64,000 bases of DNA from Massilia agilis (GTDB taxonomy: Bacteria; Pseudomonadota; Gammaproteobacteria; Burkholderiales; Burkholderiaceae_D): contig NZ_JANUHB010000001.1 in NCBI RefSeq assembly GCF_024756255.1, positions 1,240,001 through 1,304,000 of the forward strand. Direction: 5' to 3'. The position numbers and the translations under genes were made by a program. Below, piece by piece: positions 50,502 through 59,967 of the stretch. Position 1 is the first letter of the stretch, and each line of letters begins with the position of its first letter. Below the pieces are notes generated by a model. The model had not been told where the DNA came from. It saw nothing but the letters and a program-made list of their open reading frames with translations, and did not search any database.

Positions 50502-51580
50502 GTGCCGATCAGGTCGCCGCGGCAGTAGGCGCGCGCACTACGCGATCCCACCAGCGACCACAGCTCCGACGCCGGCAGGCCTTGGCCGCTGCGCGCCGTC
50601 GTCAGGTCATCGCGGGTGAGGACGGCGCCGGCGGCGATGTCGCGCGCGGCCACCACCTGCTGACGCGCCGCCTTGCGCGTATTCCACTCGCTCGCATGCG
50701 GCGCCTTGCATCCGTCGCCGAACGCGATCTCCAGGCTGCGCACGTCGGCAACCATCTGCTTGAGTTCACCCGGTTCGAGCGACGCAGCATGGTCAGGGCC
50801 CGGCAGGTTGCGGTCGAGCGTGAAATGCTTTTCGATGAGCCTGGCGCCGCGTGCCACCGCGGCCACCGGGATCAGGATCCCCTGGGTGTGGTCGGAATAG
50901 CCGACCGCCAGGCCGAACGCCGCAGCCAGCCTGTCCATCGCGCGCAGGTTCACTTCGCCCAAGGGCGTCGGGTATTGCGAGGTGCAGTGCAGCAGCGTCA
51001 CATGCCCTTCCAAGCGCTGGCGCTGCCGCGGATCGCTCCAGCCGCGCCACACCTCGTCCATGTCGCGCGGCTCGCTTTCGTTGGCAAGCGCATGGGCGAC
51101 CACGGCCAAGCCCTGCTCGACCTCGGACAGGGTGGCCATGCCGGTTGAGATCACCAGGGGTTTGCCGGTGCGCGCGAACTGCCACAGCAACGGCGCGTTG
51201 GTCAGTTCGCCCGACGGCACCTTGAAGAACGGCATGTCCAACTCCGAGGCCAGGAAATGCAGGCTGTCGCTGTCGAAGGCGGTCGAGATGAACTCGACGC
51301 CGCGCTGCCTGCAATGGGCCTGCAGTTCGAAATGCCATGCGCGCGGCAGTTCCAGCTTCTTGAGCATTTCGCGCTGGCTTTCGATCGCATCCGTGGTCTT
51401 TTTCTGGTACTCGGCCTTGCCAACGGTCTTCGAGGCCAGTTTGGCGGCGTCGAAGGTCTGGAACTTGACCGCGTCCGCGCCCGCATCGGCGGCCGCATCG
51501 ACCAGCGCGAACGCGAGGTCGCGCTGGCCGTTATGATTGACGCCCGCTTCGGCGATGATATAAACAGCGTCTCGGCTCAT
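50498..51580 (-). CDS. legI: N,N'-diacetyllegionaminate synthase (NeuB family)
   Basis: 360 residues. NeuB TIM barrel: YIIAEAGVNHNGQRDLA, DAVKFQTFDA, FKVPSGELTNAPLL, STGMATLSEVE, LLHCTSQYPTPLGEVNL and GYSDHTQGI. EKHFTLDRNLPGPDHAASLEP in part is the C-terminal active-site loop. A SAF (antifreeze-like) domain follows at about 295-358. It condenses phosphoenolpyruvate with the 2-epimerised diacetamido sugar from LegG. It is coupled by 4-bp overlap to the LegH candidate; the PIG-L gene stop follows the same pattern with its start. Confidence 0.92.
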   Translation of the reverse strand: MSRDAVYIIAEAGVNHNGQRDLAFALVDAAADAGADAVKFQTFDAAKLASKTVGKAEYQKKTTDAIESQREMLKKLELPRAWHFELQAHCRQRGVEFISTAFDSDSLHFLASELDMPFFKVPSGELTNAPLLWQFARTGKPLVISTGMATLSEVEQGLAVVAHALANESEPRDMDEVWRGWSDPRQRQRLEGHVTLLHCTSQYPTPLGEVNLRAMDRLAAAFGLAVGYSDHTQGILIPVAAVARGARLIEKHFTLDRNLPGPDHAASLEPGELKQMVADVRSLEIAFGDGCKAPHASEWNTRKAARQQVVAARDIAAGAVLTRDDLTTARSGQGLPASELWSLVGSRSARAYCRGDLIGT

Positions 51581-52260
51581 CGTATTTCTTTCAAAATCAT
51601 GAATGCTTCAGCGGCCATGACACCGGCCTGGCTGCCGCGCAGCATCGCCTGGGCCCGGATGCACTCCGCGCTGCGCGGGAACGGGAACTGCCCCATTTCG
51701 CCGTCAAACATGCGCATGATCTCCAACTTCTTGTCCAGGGTCGCCGTAACGTCGCAGAACAGGTTCGGACGAAAGCCGGGGTCGTCCGGACGCAAGCCGA
51801 ACTCCGTTTCGGACAGCGTCTCGTAGCAATAGACTTGCTTGACGCTGGGGTAACGGAAGCTCTTCGTGCAGGAGACCGCCGCGTCGAAGACAGCGCCGTG
51901 GTCGCTGTGCACGTCATTGCGGTACGGGATGTACAGCGTATGCGGCTGCACCGATCCAACCACCCTGGCCACGGCCCCGACCAGGTCGCCCTTGGCGACT
52001 TCGTCCAGACGGGTGGTCGGAAAACCGGCCAGGTGCACTTGCGCGAAGCCATACGCAGCGGCGACCTGTTCTATTTCGCGGCGACGGCTTTCCACCCGCT
52101 GGGCGGAAAAGCCCTGCGCTTGCGAAATCCCGGTCATGATCAGCCAGTGCACGGTATCGCCACCCTGGACGTGGCGCAGCAAGGTCGCGCCGCATCCGAG
52201 CGTCTCGTCGTCAGGATGCGGGGCGATGCAAAGGACGGTCTTAGGGGCGTTGGATGACAT
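51577..52260 (-). CDS. PIG-L family deacetylase
   Basis: 227 residues from the ATG at 52260; a longer open frame upstream lies over legG and is rejected. The zinc-binding motif PHPDDETLGCG is at residues 14-24, and the third ligand region is VHSDHGAV. The family removes N-acetyl groups from GlcNAc-type substrates. Its place between legI and legG suggests removal of an N-acyl group from a legionaminate intermediate or product, which a second acyltransferase could then replace. It overlaps legG by 20 bp and legI by 4 bp. Confidence 0.88.
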   Translation of the reverse strand: MSSNAPKTVLCIAPHPDDETLGCGATLLRHVQGGDTVHWLIMTGISQAQGFSAQRVESRRREIEQVAAAYGFAQVHLAGFPTTRLDEVAKGDLVGAVARVVGSVQPHTLYIPYRNDVHSDHGAVFDAAVSCTKSFRYPSVKQVYCYETLSETEFGLRPDDPGFRPNLFCDVTATLDKKLEIMRMFDGEMGQFPFPRSAECIRAQAMLRGSQAGVMAAEAFMILKEIR

Positions 52261-53416
52261 GCAACGGATCCTCTGTCTTGTGCAGCAGGCTTGAAAAATC
52301 CACGGTCTTGAGCAAATGCGCAGCCGCCTCAGAGCTGTAGCCGTCGCCGTATGGATTGGCGAGGCCCGCCAGCATCGACTGGAACTGGCTGCTGCGGGCC
52401 GTCTGAATTGCAGTGGCAACGCTGGCCTTGTCGCCGTCCGTAAACAGCACGTTGGCGCCGCACAAGCGACCACGCTGGCGCGCGCCGACGTTAATCGCCG
52501 GGATTTTCAAGCTCGCGGCTTCGAGCAAGCCTGCTGACGAATTGCCAACAATAATTTTCGCGGCGCGGAACAGGTTGACGAATTCCGCACGCGACAGGTT
52601 CTTGTACAGGGTGACCTGCTCTTGCCGCGCGAGCTGCTCGAGCGCGGTGAGCAGCGCAAAATTCCCTGGGTCCGTGTTCGGTGCGCCCAGGCAGACGTGA
52701 TAGCCGGCCTCGATCAGCGCTTGCGCCGCATTGGTCAGGTAACTGGCCGCACAGTCGGCCTCGGCACCGATCGGGTGGAAGATCAGGATAGCCAGCGGCG
52801 ATTCGAGCGCATGCTGCTTCGCACCGATCTTGTCGAGGATCCGGGTGACGTCGAGCGCGGGCTCGAGCCGGAATTTGTCGAGCGCCACGCTGCCGATCAC
52901 GAACACGCGCTGTTCCGCCTCCCCCAGTGCCAGCAGCCTTTGCTTGTGTTCCGGAATGCTCACGAAATGCGCGGACGACAGCTTGGACGTAGCGTGCCGT
53001 ACGGGGTTGTCGATGTGGCCATCGGCAGCGTGGTCGCCAGCGAAGAAATGGGCAGTCGGAATGCCGAGGAAACCGCCAATCATGGCGCCGATCAGCACGT
53101 CCTCACGGTCGCCGGCGTAGACGATCACGTCCGGGGCAAACTGGCGAACCAGGTCGACGCTGCCGGACAACAGGCCGGAGGCGGTCTTCAGCCGCGACGA
53201 CGGGCTGTCGGCGCTGATCAGGGTTTCGACCTCGGCAAGGACATGAAAGCCGTCCGCGCGGATGTGGCGAACCGTCATGCCGTGGCTCGGCGACAGGTGC
53301 GCGCCGGACACCAGCAAGCGCAGGTCGACCTCCGAATCGCGGTGAAGCAATTCGTAGACCCGGCTCATCAGGTCGTACTCGGAGCGGATGGAGGTTAGTG
53401 CAAGTATGCGCCGCAT
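52241..53416 (-). CDS. legG: UDP/GDP-diacetamido-sugar 2-epimerase, hydrolysing (NeuC family)
   Basis: 391 residues. N-terminal ILALTSIRSEYDLM, then LLVSGAHLSPSHG and YAGDREDVLIGAMIGGFLGIPTAHFFAGD in part, and C-terminal IVGNSSAGLLEAASLKIPAINVGARQRGR in part, all diagnostic of NeuC/LegG. It releases 2,4-diacetamido-trideoxy-mannose for LegI. It lies 3 bp after the GNAT gene. Confidence 0.9.
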   Translation of the reverse strand: MRRILALTSIRSEYDLMSRVYELLHRDSEVDLRLLVSGAHLSPSHGMTVRHIRADGFHVLAEVETLISADSPSSRLKTASGLLSGSVDLVRQFAPDVIVYAGDREDVLIGAMIGGFLGIPTAHFFAGDHAADGHIDNPVRHATSKLSSAHFVSIPEHKQRLLALGEAEQRVFVIGSVALDKFRLEPALDVTRILDKIGAKQHALESPLAILIFHPIGAEADCAASYLTNAAQALIEAGYHVCLGAPNTDPGNFALLTALEQLARQEQVTLYKNLSRAEFVNLFRAAKIIVGNSSAGLLEAASLKIPAINVGARQRGRLCGANVLFTDGDKASVATAIQTARSSQFQSMLAGLANPYGDGYSSEAAAHLLKTVDFSSLLHKTEDPLHVIQRP

Positions 53417-53419
53417 ACG

Positions 53420-54220
53420 TCAGAACACATCGGATAGGCACATCTGCCGTTTGATCCCGGCGGGGTCGAACTGCCCGGCCAGCGACAGACCGCCAAACTG
53501 ATAGTCAAACACCTTGTTTTCCTGGAAGCGGCCGAAATCGTGCGGCAGTAGCAGGTTGATGCCAGCATCGTCCGGCAGCTGGCGCAGGGCATCGACCGAC
53601 GCGAAATACATCAGGTCAATGCCGCCGTCGAATCGCTTGTACACCAGTCCGTTTTCACAAATGTAATCGCACCCCGGCTTGGCCGTTCGCCATTGCCGCG
53701 TGCGCTCATCTTCCAGGTCCAGGCGATAGCCCCCGTGGCTCTCGAACCGGTTCAGCACGGCCGGGTCGAGCAGTTCGGCCTTGGTGACCCTGGCGACGTA
53801 GTCGGGTTCCGGCAAGACCCAGCCCAGCTTCTTGCGAAAGCCGGGGGTCGACATCGCGTTCGGGAAGCCCATGACGAAATCGACGCCCTGCGCGATGGCC
53901 GCCTCATAGGTCACGCCGGCGAGCTTGACGAACAAGCCGTGCTGGCGATGGCTGGCCGCCACCATCGTCGTCATCGACAGGTAAGCATTGAGGATCCGGC
54001 CAGACCCGGACAGCGGCATCGGCACCATGGCGTAATGCCCCACCAGCCTGTCGCCGTCGTAGCACAGCGATACGAACGGCTGGCCGTTCGGATTGTCGAT
54101 GTAGGCCCAGTGCCAAAGCGCCAGTGACAAGCGGGCGCCGAAACACTCCAGGAACAGCGTCTCGATGTCGAGCTTGTGTTGCAACAGCTGCGCTTTGTCG
54201 TCGATCGTCAGAATCTTCAT
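53420..54220 (-). CDS. GNAT-family acyltransferase
   Basis: 266 residues. The acetyl-CoA fold is suggested by SLCYDGDRLVGHYAMVPM, AYLSMTTMVAASHRQHGLFVKL (motif A, with the phosphate-binding QxxGxx-like turn) and MGFPNAMSTPGFRKKLGW. It is longer than simple GNAT proteins, with a 100-residue C-terminal extension of unknown role. It overlaps legC by 4 bp and may be the real N-acetyltransferase of the LegC product, or an enzyme adding another acyl group. Confidence 0.78.
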   Translation of the reverse strand: MKILTIDDKAQLLQHKLDIETLFLECFGARLSLALWHWAYIDNPNGQPFVSLCYDGDRLVGHYAMVPMPLSGSGRILNAYLSMTTMVAASHRQHGLFVKLAGVTYEAAIAQGVDFVMGFPNAMSTPGFRKKLGWVLPEPDYVARVTKAELLDPAVLNRFESHGGYRLDLEDERTRQWRTAKPGCDYICENGLVYKRFDGGIDLMYFASVDALRQLPDDAGINLLLPHDFGRFQENKVFDYQFGGLSLAGQFDPAGIKRQMCLSDVF

Positions 54221-55365
54221 GCTTGCATCCCGGTCGGAGAACTCGGCAGATTGACCACGCGATCATCAAGCCACTGGGCGATGCTCAAGTCACCGTGCCG
54301 GCAGTGCGCAAACGCGGGCAACTGATTCATCAGGCGCCAGATCGGGCGGGTCATCACGCCGCGGTCGTTGGTTGCCTTCAGCAGCGCGTCGCGCTCGGCG
54401 CGGTCCTGGCAAATCACCGCGTTGAGCCAGTAATTCGAACGTGCCCCTTCCGGTTCGCGCACAAACTGCAGGCTGCCGCCTTTGAGCATCGCTTCATAGC
54501 GGCTGGCGAGGGCGCGCTTGTCCTGGACGAATTGTTCCAGCTGCTCCATCTGGGCGCAGCCCAGCGCCGCGTTCAGATTAGGCAGGCGATAGTTGTAGCC
54601 CACCTCATCATGAACGTATTCGTATGGATGCGGCTGCTTTGCGGTGGTGGTAAGGTGCTTGGCACGCGCGCCCAGCGCGCCGTCCGCCAGAATCATGCCA
54701 CCGCCGCCCGTGGTGATGATCTTGTTGCCGTTAAAACTCAGGGTGCCGACTGCGCCGAAGGTGCCGGTATGGCGTTGCCGGTACAGGCTTCCGAGCGATT
54801 CGGCTGCGTCCTCCACCAGTGCCACGCCCCAGCGACGGCACACCTCCACCAGCCGCTCGATCTCGACCGGATGTCCGAACGTATGCATGGGGACGCACGC
54901 GCGCACGATCTTGTTGTCGGCGCGGCTGCGGCACAGCCCGTCGTCATCGACGAATGCATGTTCCTCGAGCCAGTTGTCCAGTGCGCGCGGCGACAACCCC
55001 AGGGTCGCGCGGTCGACATCGATGAAGACCGGCTCGGCACCCAGGTAGGAAATGGCATTGCAGGTGGCCACGAAGGTCAGCGGCTGGCTGATCACCAGGT
55101 CGCCGGGCTGCACGCCCACCAGGCGCAAGGCGACGTGCAGCGCGGCGGTGCCGTTCACCGTCGCCACTGCCCGCGCGCTGCCCGTGTATTGCGCCACCTG
55201 GTTCTCGAAACGGTCCACGAATGCGCCCACGCTCGACACGAACGTCGAGTCGATCGTCTCCAGCACATACTCGCGCTCGCGGCCGCGAAAGACGGGCGCG
55301 TGCAGTGGAATGAACTCGTCGGATTGGTATTCGTCGCGGACGAACTGGATGAGTGCGTCAAACAT
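54217..55365 (-). CDS. legC: PLP-dependent aminotransferase LegC (DegT/DnrJ/EryC1 family)
   Basis: 382 residues. The fold is shown by FVSSVGAFVDRFENQVAQYTGS, NGTAALHVALRLVGVQPGD and VALVEDAAESLGS (PLP-pyridine Asp). The Schiff-base lysine lies in SFNGNKIITTGGGGM. LegC adds a 4-amino group to the keto-sugar produced by LegB. It lies 6 bp after legB in pathway order. Confidence 0.92.
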   Translation of the reverse strand: MFDALIQFVRDEYQSDEFIPLHAPVFRGREREYVLETIDSTFVSSVGAFVDRFENQVAQYTGSARAVATVNGTAALHVALRLVGVQPGDLVISQPLTFVATCNAISYLGAEPVFIDVDRATLGLSPRALDNWLEEHAFVDDDGLCRSRADNKIVRACVPMHTFGHPVEIERLVEVCRRWGVALVEDAAESLGSLYRQRHTGTFGAVGTLSFNGNKIITTGGGGMILADGALGARAKHLTTTAKQPHPYEYVHDEVGYNYRLPNLNAALGCAQMEQLEQFVQDKRALASRYEAMLKGGSLQFVREPEGARSNYWLNAVICQDRAERDALLKATNDRGVMTRPIWRLMNQLPAFAHCRHGDLSIAQWLDDRVVNLPSSPTGMQA

Positions 55366-55371
55366 GGGCGC

Positions 55372-56355
55372 TCAGACGTTGTAGATATCGGTTTTGTACT
55401 TGGCCAGGTTCTCCGGCTTGAGGAACCACTCGATGGTCGACTGCAACCCATCGCGGATGCTGTACTGCGGTTCGAAGCCGGTAAGCTGGCGGATCTTGCT
55501 GTTGTCGCACCAGAGACGGAACACTTCGGATTTGCCCGGTCGCAAACGCTGCTCATCGGTGACGAACTGGACATCGGAGTTCATCAGCTCGCGGATCAGG
55601 TTCAGCGTGTCACCCACCGAGATCTCGTAGTTCGACCCGATGTTCACCGTCTCCCCGACGGCTTGGTCGCACTTGGCAAGCTCGAGGAAGCCACGGCAGG
55701 TGTCGGTCACGTAGTTGAAGTCGCGGGTCGGCGTCACGTCGCCCAGCTTGATTTCGCGCTTGCCGCTTGCGATCTGGCCGATGATGGTCGGGATCACGGC
55801 ACGCGCGGACTGGCGCGGGCCATAGGTGTTGAACGGGCGGGCGATCGTCACCGCCAGCTTGAAGCTGTTATAGAAACTCATCGCCATCGCGTCGGCACCG
55901 ATCTTTGAGGCGCTGTAGGGCGACTGCGGCTGCAACGGGTGCTTTTCGTCGATGGGCACATACTGCGCGGTGCCGTACACTTCGCTGGTCGATGTGTGTA
56001 TGACGCGCCGCACGCCGTTCTCGAGTGCAGCCTGGCATATGTTCAACGTGCCCTTCACGTTCGTGTCGACGTAGCTGTCGGGGGCCACGTACGAATACGG
56101 GATGGCGATCAAGGCGGCGAGGTGGAAGACGGTGTCGACGCCCTTGGTAATGTTCTTGCAGAAGTGAGGGTCGCGCACGTCGCCGCTGACCACCTCGATC
56201 TCGTTGCGGCAGCTGACATCCTCAAGCCACCCCCAGTTGTTGAACGAATTATATTGGGAGAGCGCACGAACCTTGTAGCCCTCCTTCGCCATCAGCTCGA
56301 CCAGGTGCGAACCGATGAAACCGTCCGCGCCAGTAATCAGAATTGCTTTATCCAT
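55372..56355 (-). CDS. legB: NAD-dependent 4,6-dehydratase LegB
   Basis: 327 residues; extended SDR. Cofactor motif ITGADGFIGSHLVE, catalytic region TSTSEVYGTAQYVPIDE and YSASKIGADAMAMSF (Tyr and Lys). RPFNTYGPRQSARAVIPTII is diagnostic of LegB-like dehydratases. It makes the 4-keto-6-deoxy sugar that starts legionaminate synthesis. It lies 46 bp after the chain-length gene. Confidence 0.92.
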   Translation of the reverse strand: MDKAILITGADGFIGSHLVELMAKEGYKVRALSQYNSFNNWGWLEDVSCRNEIEVVSGDVRDPHFCKNITKGVDTVFHLAALIAIPYSYVAPDSYVDTNVKGTLNICQAALENGVRRVIHTSTSEVYGTAQYVPIDEKHPLQPQSPYSASKIGADAMAMSFYNSFKLAVTIARPFNTYGPRQSARAVIPTIIGQIASGKREIKLGDVTPTRDFNYVTDTCRGFLELAKCDQAVGETVNIGSNYEISVGDTLNLIRELMNSDVQFVTDEQRLRPGKSEVFRLWCDNSKIRQLTGFEPQYSIRDGLQSTIEWFLKPENLAKYKTDIYNV

Positions 56356-56401
56356 CTTGTCGAAAGAGCTCTTAAATTTAAAATAGGCCGCACCGGAACG
56401 A

Positions 56402-57598
56402 TCAAGCGCCGCGCAACGCGCTCTTGAGCTTCTTCAGCTTTTCCGCACGACCCGGATACTTCAGGGCCAGGTCGCGGAACTCGACCACGAAGGCCCACGC
56501 AATGGCGGCGCACATGGCCAGAACGGTCGCGACGAACACGAGCGCTGCACGCTTGGGCTTGAACTTTCGCTCCGGCTCGATTGCGGGATCGAGGACCTGG
56601 ATCACGGACGGGTCCTTCGCTTCGTCCATTCGCGCGACCTCGTACTGCTTGGCGAGCACTTCATAGAGCATCTGCTGGTACTTCAGGTCGCGCAGAAGCT
56701 TGATGTTGGCCAGCCCGCCGTCCTTGTCGGTATCCCCGCGATCGGCACCACGACCGTTCTCCAGCTTCGCCAGCTCGGTGCGCAAGCCATTGAGTTCCTC
56801 TTCCACCCTTCGATAATCGGGGTTGGTGTTGGTCACAAAGGCGCGCATGGACGTCAACTGGATCTCTTTCGCCGAGACCTGCGCCTTCAGCCGCGCCACC
56901 GTCTCAAGAATCGCGCGGCTCTCGCTGTCGACGCTGATGACGCCATGGCTTTCCATCGTCCGCTTCAATGCGGCCTCGGCTTTCGCCAGATTGTCCTTGG
57001 TCGCTTCGAGCTGATGCTCGTAAAACAGGCGCCGCTGCGCCGCATCGGTCACCGCCAGCGTCTTCATCAGCCGGAACAACTCGCCCACATATGCGTTAGC
57101 CATCGGCGCGACGAGTTTCTTGTTCTCATCCTCCACTTCGATCAGGATTAACCCGTCCTTGCCAGAGCTGATCGTGGTATTGGTTTCCAGACGCTTGCGC
57201 GCGATCTCCTGGGAGTCGGTCGCGTAAACCTTCTTCAGGTCAAACTGGGCGATCAGCCTGTCGGCGATCGTGCGGCTCCTCAACATGCCGACATAGAGGT
57301 CGTTGGGGTTTTTCAGGCCGGCCGCCACCGCGGCGCCGCCGCCCGCCAGGCCGCCCAACTGCGACAGCAATGCGGCGGCACTGGACTGGGTCTGCTGCGG
57401 CGGCAGCAACCGGGTCGATGCAAGGTAAACATTCGGCAGGACGAAACTGATGCCGAGGGAAATAACGGCTGCGGCGACGGTTAGCGCGGCAATCGCTTTC
57501 TTGTGCTTTGCAAGGGCGATCAACAGATCGATCATCCCGATCTCGTCGGTGCCGGGTGCTGGAGCTTGTTCGCGCTCCAAATTCTCGCTTTGACTCAT
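56402..57598 (-). CDS. Polysaccharide co-polymerase (Wzz-like, no tyrosine kinase domain)
   Basis: 398 residues from the ATG at 57598; a TTG at 57625 lacks a ribosome-binding site. The N-terminal helix (AIAALTVAAAVISLGISFVLP) and C-terminal helix (AALVFVATVLAMCAAIAWAFVV) frame a periplasmic domain with a long coiled coil (about 150-290). The Pro-rich segment DPAIEPERKFKPKRA precedes helix 2, as in Wzz proteins. No BY-kinase motifs follow. It sets chain length and couples Wzy to the exporter. It lies between wza and legB. Confidence 0.9.
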   Translation of the reverse strand: MSQSENLEREQAPAPGTDEIGMIDLLIALAKHKKAIAALTVAAAVISLGISFVLPNVYLASTRLLPPQQTQSSAAALLSQLGGLAGGGAAVAAGLKNPNDLYVGMLRSRTIADRLIAQFDLKKVYATDSQEIARKRLETNTTISSGKDGLILIEVEDENKKLVAPMANAYVGELFRLMKTLAVTDAAQRRLFYEHQLEATKDNLAKAEAALKRTMESHGVISVDSESRAILETVARLKAQVSAKEIQLTSMRAFVTNTNPDYRRVEEELNGLRTELAKLENGRGADRGDTDKDGGLANIKLLRDLKYQQMLYEVLAKQYEVARMDEAKDPSVIQVLDPAIEPERKFKPKRAALVFVATVLAMCAAIAWAFVVEFRDLALKYPGRAEKLKKLKSALRGA

Positions 57599-57663
57599 TG
57601 CTCTGTTCGGATCTGTTTTGGCCAACGTGTGTTTGTCGATGATGCGTGCTTATTCGCGCCTGG

Positions 57664-59967
57664 TCAGTTGCGCAACGTCTTGATCGCTGCCGCGCCCAAA
57701 CCGAAGTTCGCAAAAATCTGCGCCCACTCCCGGGTACCCTGCATGAACTTGGTCCACCGGGTTTCTTTGTCGATCTTTTGCGGGATCACAATGCTGTCGC
57801 CCGGCATCACCTCCAGGCCACCGATACCACCGAAGAACCACCCTTTCGATTCGGCAGATACGACGGTCCCGTCGACACGCATGACGAAGACGTTATCGGT
57901 ATCCGCATCGGGCGTCATGCCGGCCACTTTGAGGTAATCGCTCACGCGAGCATTCGGACGCCACAAGGGCGAAGCCTCGACGTTCACCGCGCCGAAGACG
58001 TGGACGAATGCGGGCCTTGCCGGCACCACCAGACGGTCGCCATTCTCAAGCTTCAATTGCGGCAGGCGGGCAAACGAGCGCTCCGACGGCTCCAACCCGA
58101 ACGCAATGCGACCGGTCGCTTTCATTCGCCGGAAGCGCGAGAGCGTTTCTCTGGCCACGTCCATCTCACCCTGACGTTGCGTTTGAAGCGCAGCCATGTC
58201 GGCTCCTGAAAGCGCGCGCGCGTTAGCCAGGCCTGACGCCTGCTCCCTGCGCATTTGGGCCTCGAGCTTGTCCGCCGCGCGTTCGAGGTTGGCCTGCTGT
58301 TCACGGCGCGCCGCTTCCCGATAGAACTCCGTACCAAACAGGTAGGCGTTCGACGTGGGACCGCCGGCTTTGGCCAGCAAGGTCTGCACCGTGTCCCCTG
58401 CCGTCAGCTGATACACACCCGGAACCTTGACTTCGCCTTCGACGCGCACGAACACTCGGCGCTTATCCATCGGCACCGCAACGTCGTACTGCGAGAAAAT
58501 AGTGACCGTGTCGCCAGGCTGAAGCTGCACGTTATCCGGACCACTCGGATTACTGAACACGTTACCGAGGTTGAATGGAATCAGGGTGACACTCAGGTCG
58601 CTGCGGTTGACGCGCTCGATGACAGCGTAATCCCAGTTGATCGGATCGAGCAGCCCGCCGATCCGGCCGGCGATCGAACTCTCGCTCTCGTTGGTCGCCT
58701 TCTCATTGTTTCCGGTTGCGATCACATTGTTCTGGCGCTTGACCGAGGAACGTGTAATCAGGTATTCGCGGTTCGGAATGAGATCGCCCACACGCATACC
58801 CATTTTGAAAGGTGCGCGCACGGGCTGGTCCACGTTCCCGCGCAAGACGACTGCATTGGCGAAATCAGGAGTGATGGAGGTGACGTTGAGGACATCGCCG
58901 TTCTTCAACGAGCGCTTGAGGCCTTGGCCATCCAGGGCGAACTCCTCGACCGTTCGCGGATGGCTCTTTCCTGCATCGATGCGCTCGAGGAAAGCACGGC
59001 GCGGATCCGCCACAACGGGCAGTCCGCCCGCAACGTCCAGCAATGACTCGATGGTGTCGCTGCCGGTCTTGAGCTCATACACGGCTGGCGCATTGACTTT
59101 CCCAACCAACGCCACGTATCCGCCAGCGGGCGGGATATAGATGGTGTCGCCGTCCAGCAGCTTGATATCAGCCGACTTGTCGCCCTTTGCAATAAACGAG
59201 TACAGGTCAAGCTCGGCAGCCACTTTGCCCGCGCGCTTGACCTGGACGTGGCGCATCGAGCCGTTCGCGCCCGGGCCGCCGCTTGCAAACAAGGCCGTCA
59301 CCAGCGTCGACAGGCTGGACACGGTGTAAGTACCCGGACGGAGCGCCTGGCCAACGACGTAGACCGTAATGGCACGCAGCTGGCCAAACGTCACGTTCAC
59401 GGTCACCCCCTTGTACAGCTTGGCGACCGCATTTCGCACCACGGTTTCGACATCTCCCGCTTTCACACCGGCGAGCACAATGGTGCCGATGGTCGGCAGC
59501 GAGATGGTCCCGTTTCGGTCAATCGTCGCCCGGTAATCGATATCGATCGTTCCCCAGCCACGAATCAGCAGTTGGTCCCCCGGCCCCAACGGATAGTCGG
59601 AAGGCAGCGGTGCGTTCGCAATAGGCGCGAAGGTCGATGGCGCGTTGGCAAAGAATTCTGCACCGAAGATCGGAAGGGATTGCCCGGTGTTCTCGGCAAT
59701 GAACTTCTGGAATTCGCTGGTACCGGATTCGGGAGCGCGGTTGGCAACCGTTTGTGCCACTGCCGCAGCTGTGCTCGCGGCCGAGTCAGCGGTGCTTCCA
59801 TTGGTGATTGTTATCTTATGCGTGGCCTGTCCCGGAGCCACCTCACCGACCGACGATGTGGCCTCCTGGCCGAACAGGTCGGACTTGAAGTCGGTCTTTT
59901 CTTGGGCCGATGCAACGGCACAGGCGGCCAGAGCTAAAGCCGCGAAACTGATTTTGATCTTAGGCAT
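57664..59967 (-). CDS. Outer-membrane polysaccharide export protein, Wza/OPX type with SLBB domains
   Basis: 767 residues. An N-terminal signal sequence contains LAAC at 13-16, a possible lipobox, though cleavage at ASA-QE is equally plausible. The Poly_export domain starts at about 125 (YPLGPGDQLLIRGWG, then TIDRNGTISLPTIGTI). Several SLBB domains follow (AITVYVVGQALRPGTYTVS, GYVALVGKVNAPAVYEL, RVFVRVEGEVKVPGVYQL, FVHVFGAVN). It is roughly twice the size of E. coli Wza because of extra SLBB units. It forms the export channel. It is the first gene of the 30-kb glycan run. Confidence 0.92.
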   Translation of the reverse strand: MPKIKISFAALALAACAVASAQEKTDFKSDLFGQEATSSVGEVAPGQATHKITITNGSTADSAASTAAAVAQTVANRAPESGTSEFQKFIAENTGQSLPIFGAEFFANAPSTFAPIANAPLPSDYPLGPGDQLLIRGWGTIDIDYRATIDRNGTISLPTIGTIVLAGVKAGDVETVVRNAVAKLYKGVTVNVTFGQLRAITVYVVGQALRPGTYTVSSLSTLVTALFASGGPGANGSMRHVQVKRAGKVAAELDLYSFIAKGDKSADIKLLDGDTIYIPPAGGYVALVGKVNAPAVYELKTGSDTIESLLDVAGGLPVVADPRRAFLERIDAGKSHPRTVEEFALDGQGLKRSLKNGDVLNVTSITPDFANAVVLRGNVDQPVRAPFKMGMRVGDLIPNREYLITRSSVKRQNNVIATGNNEKATNESESSIAGRIGGLLDPINWDYAVIERVNRSDLSVTLIPFNLGNVFSNPSGPDNVQLQPGDTVTIFSQYDVAVPMDKRRVFVRVEGEVKVPGVYQLTAGDTVQTLLAKAGGPTSNAYLFGTEFYREAARREQQANLERAADKLEAQMRREQASGLANARALSGADMAALQTQRQGEMDVARETLSRFRRMKATGRIAFGLEPSERSFARLPQLKLENGDRLVVPARPAFVHVFGAVNVEASPLWRPNARVSDYLKVAGMTPDADTDNVFVMRVDGTVVSAESKGWFFGGIGGLEVMPGDSIVIPQKIDKETRWTKFMQGTREWAQIFANFGLGAAAIKTLRN

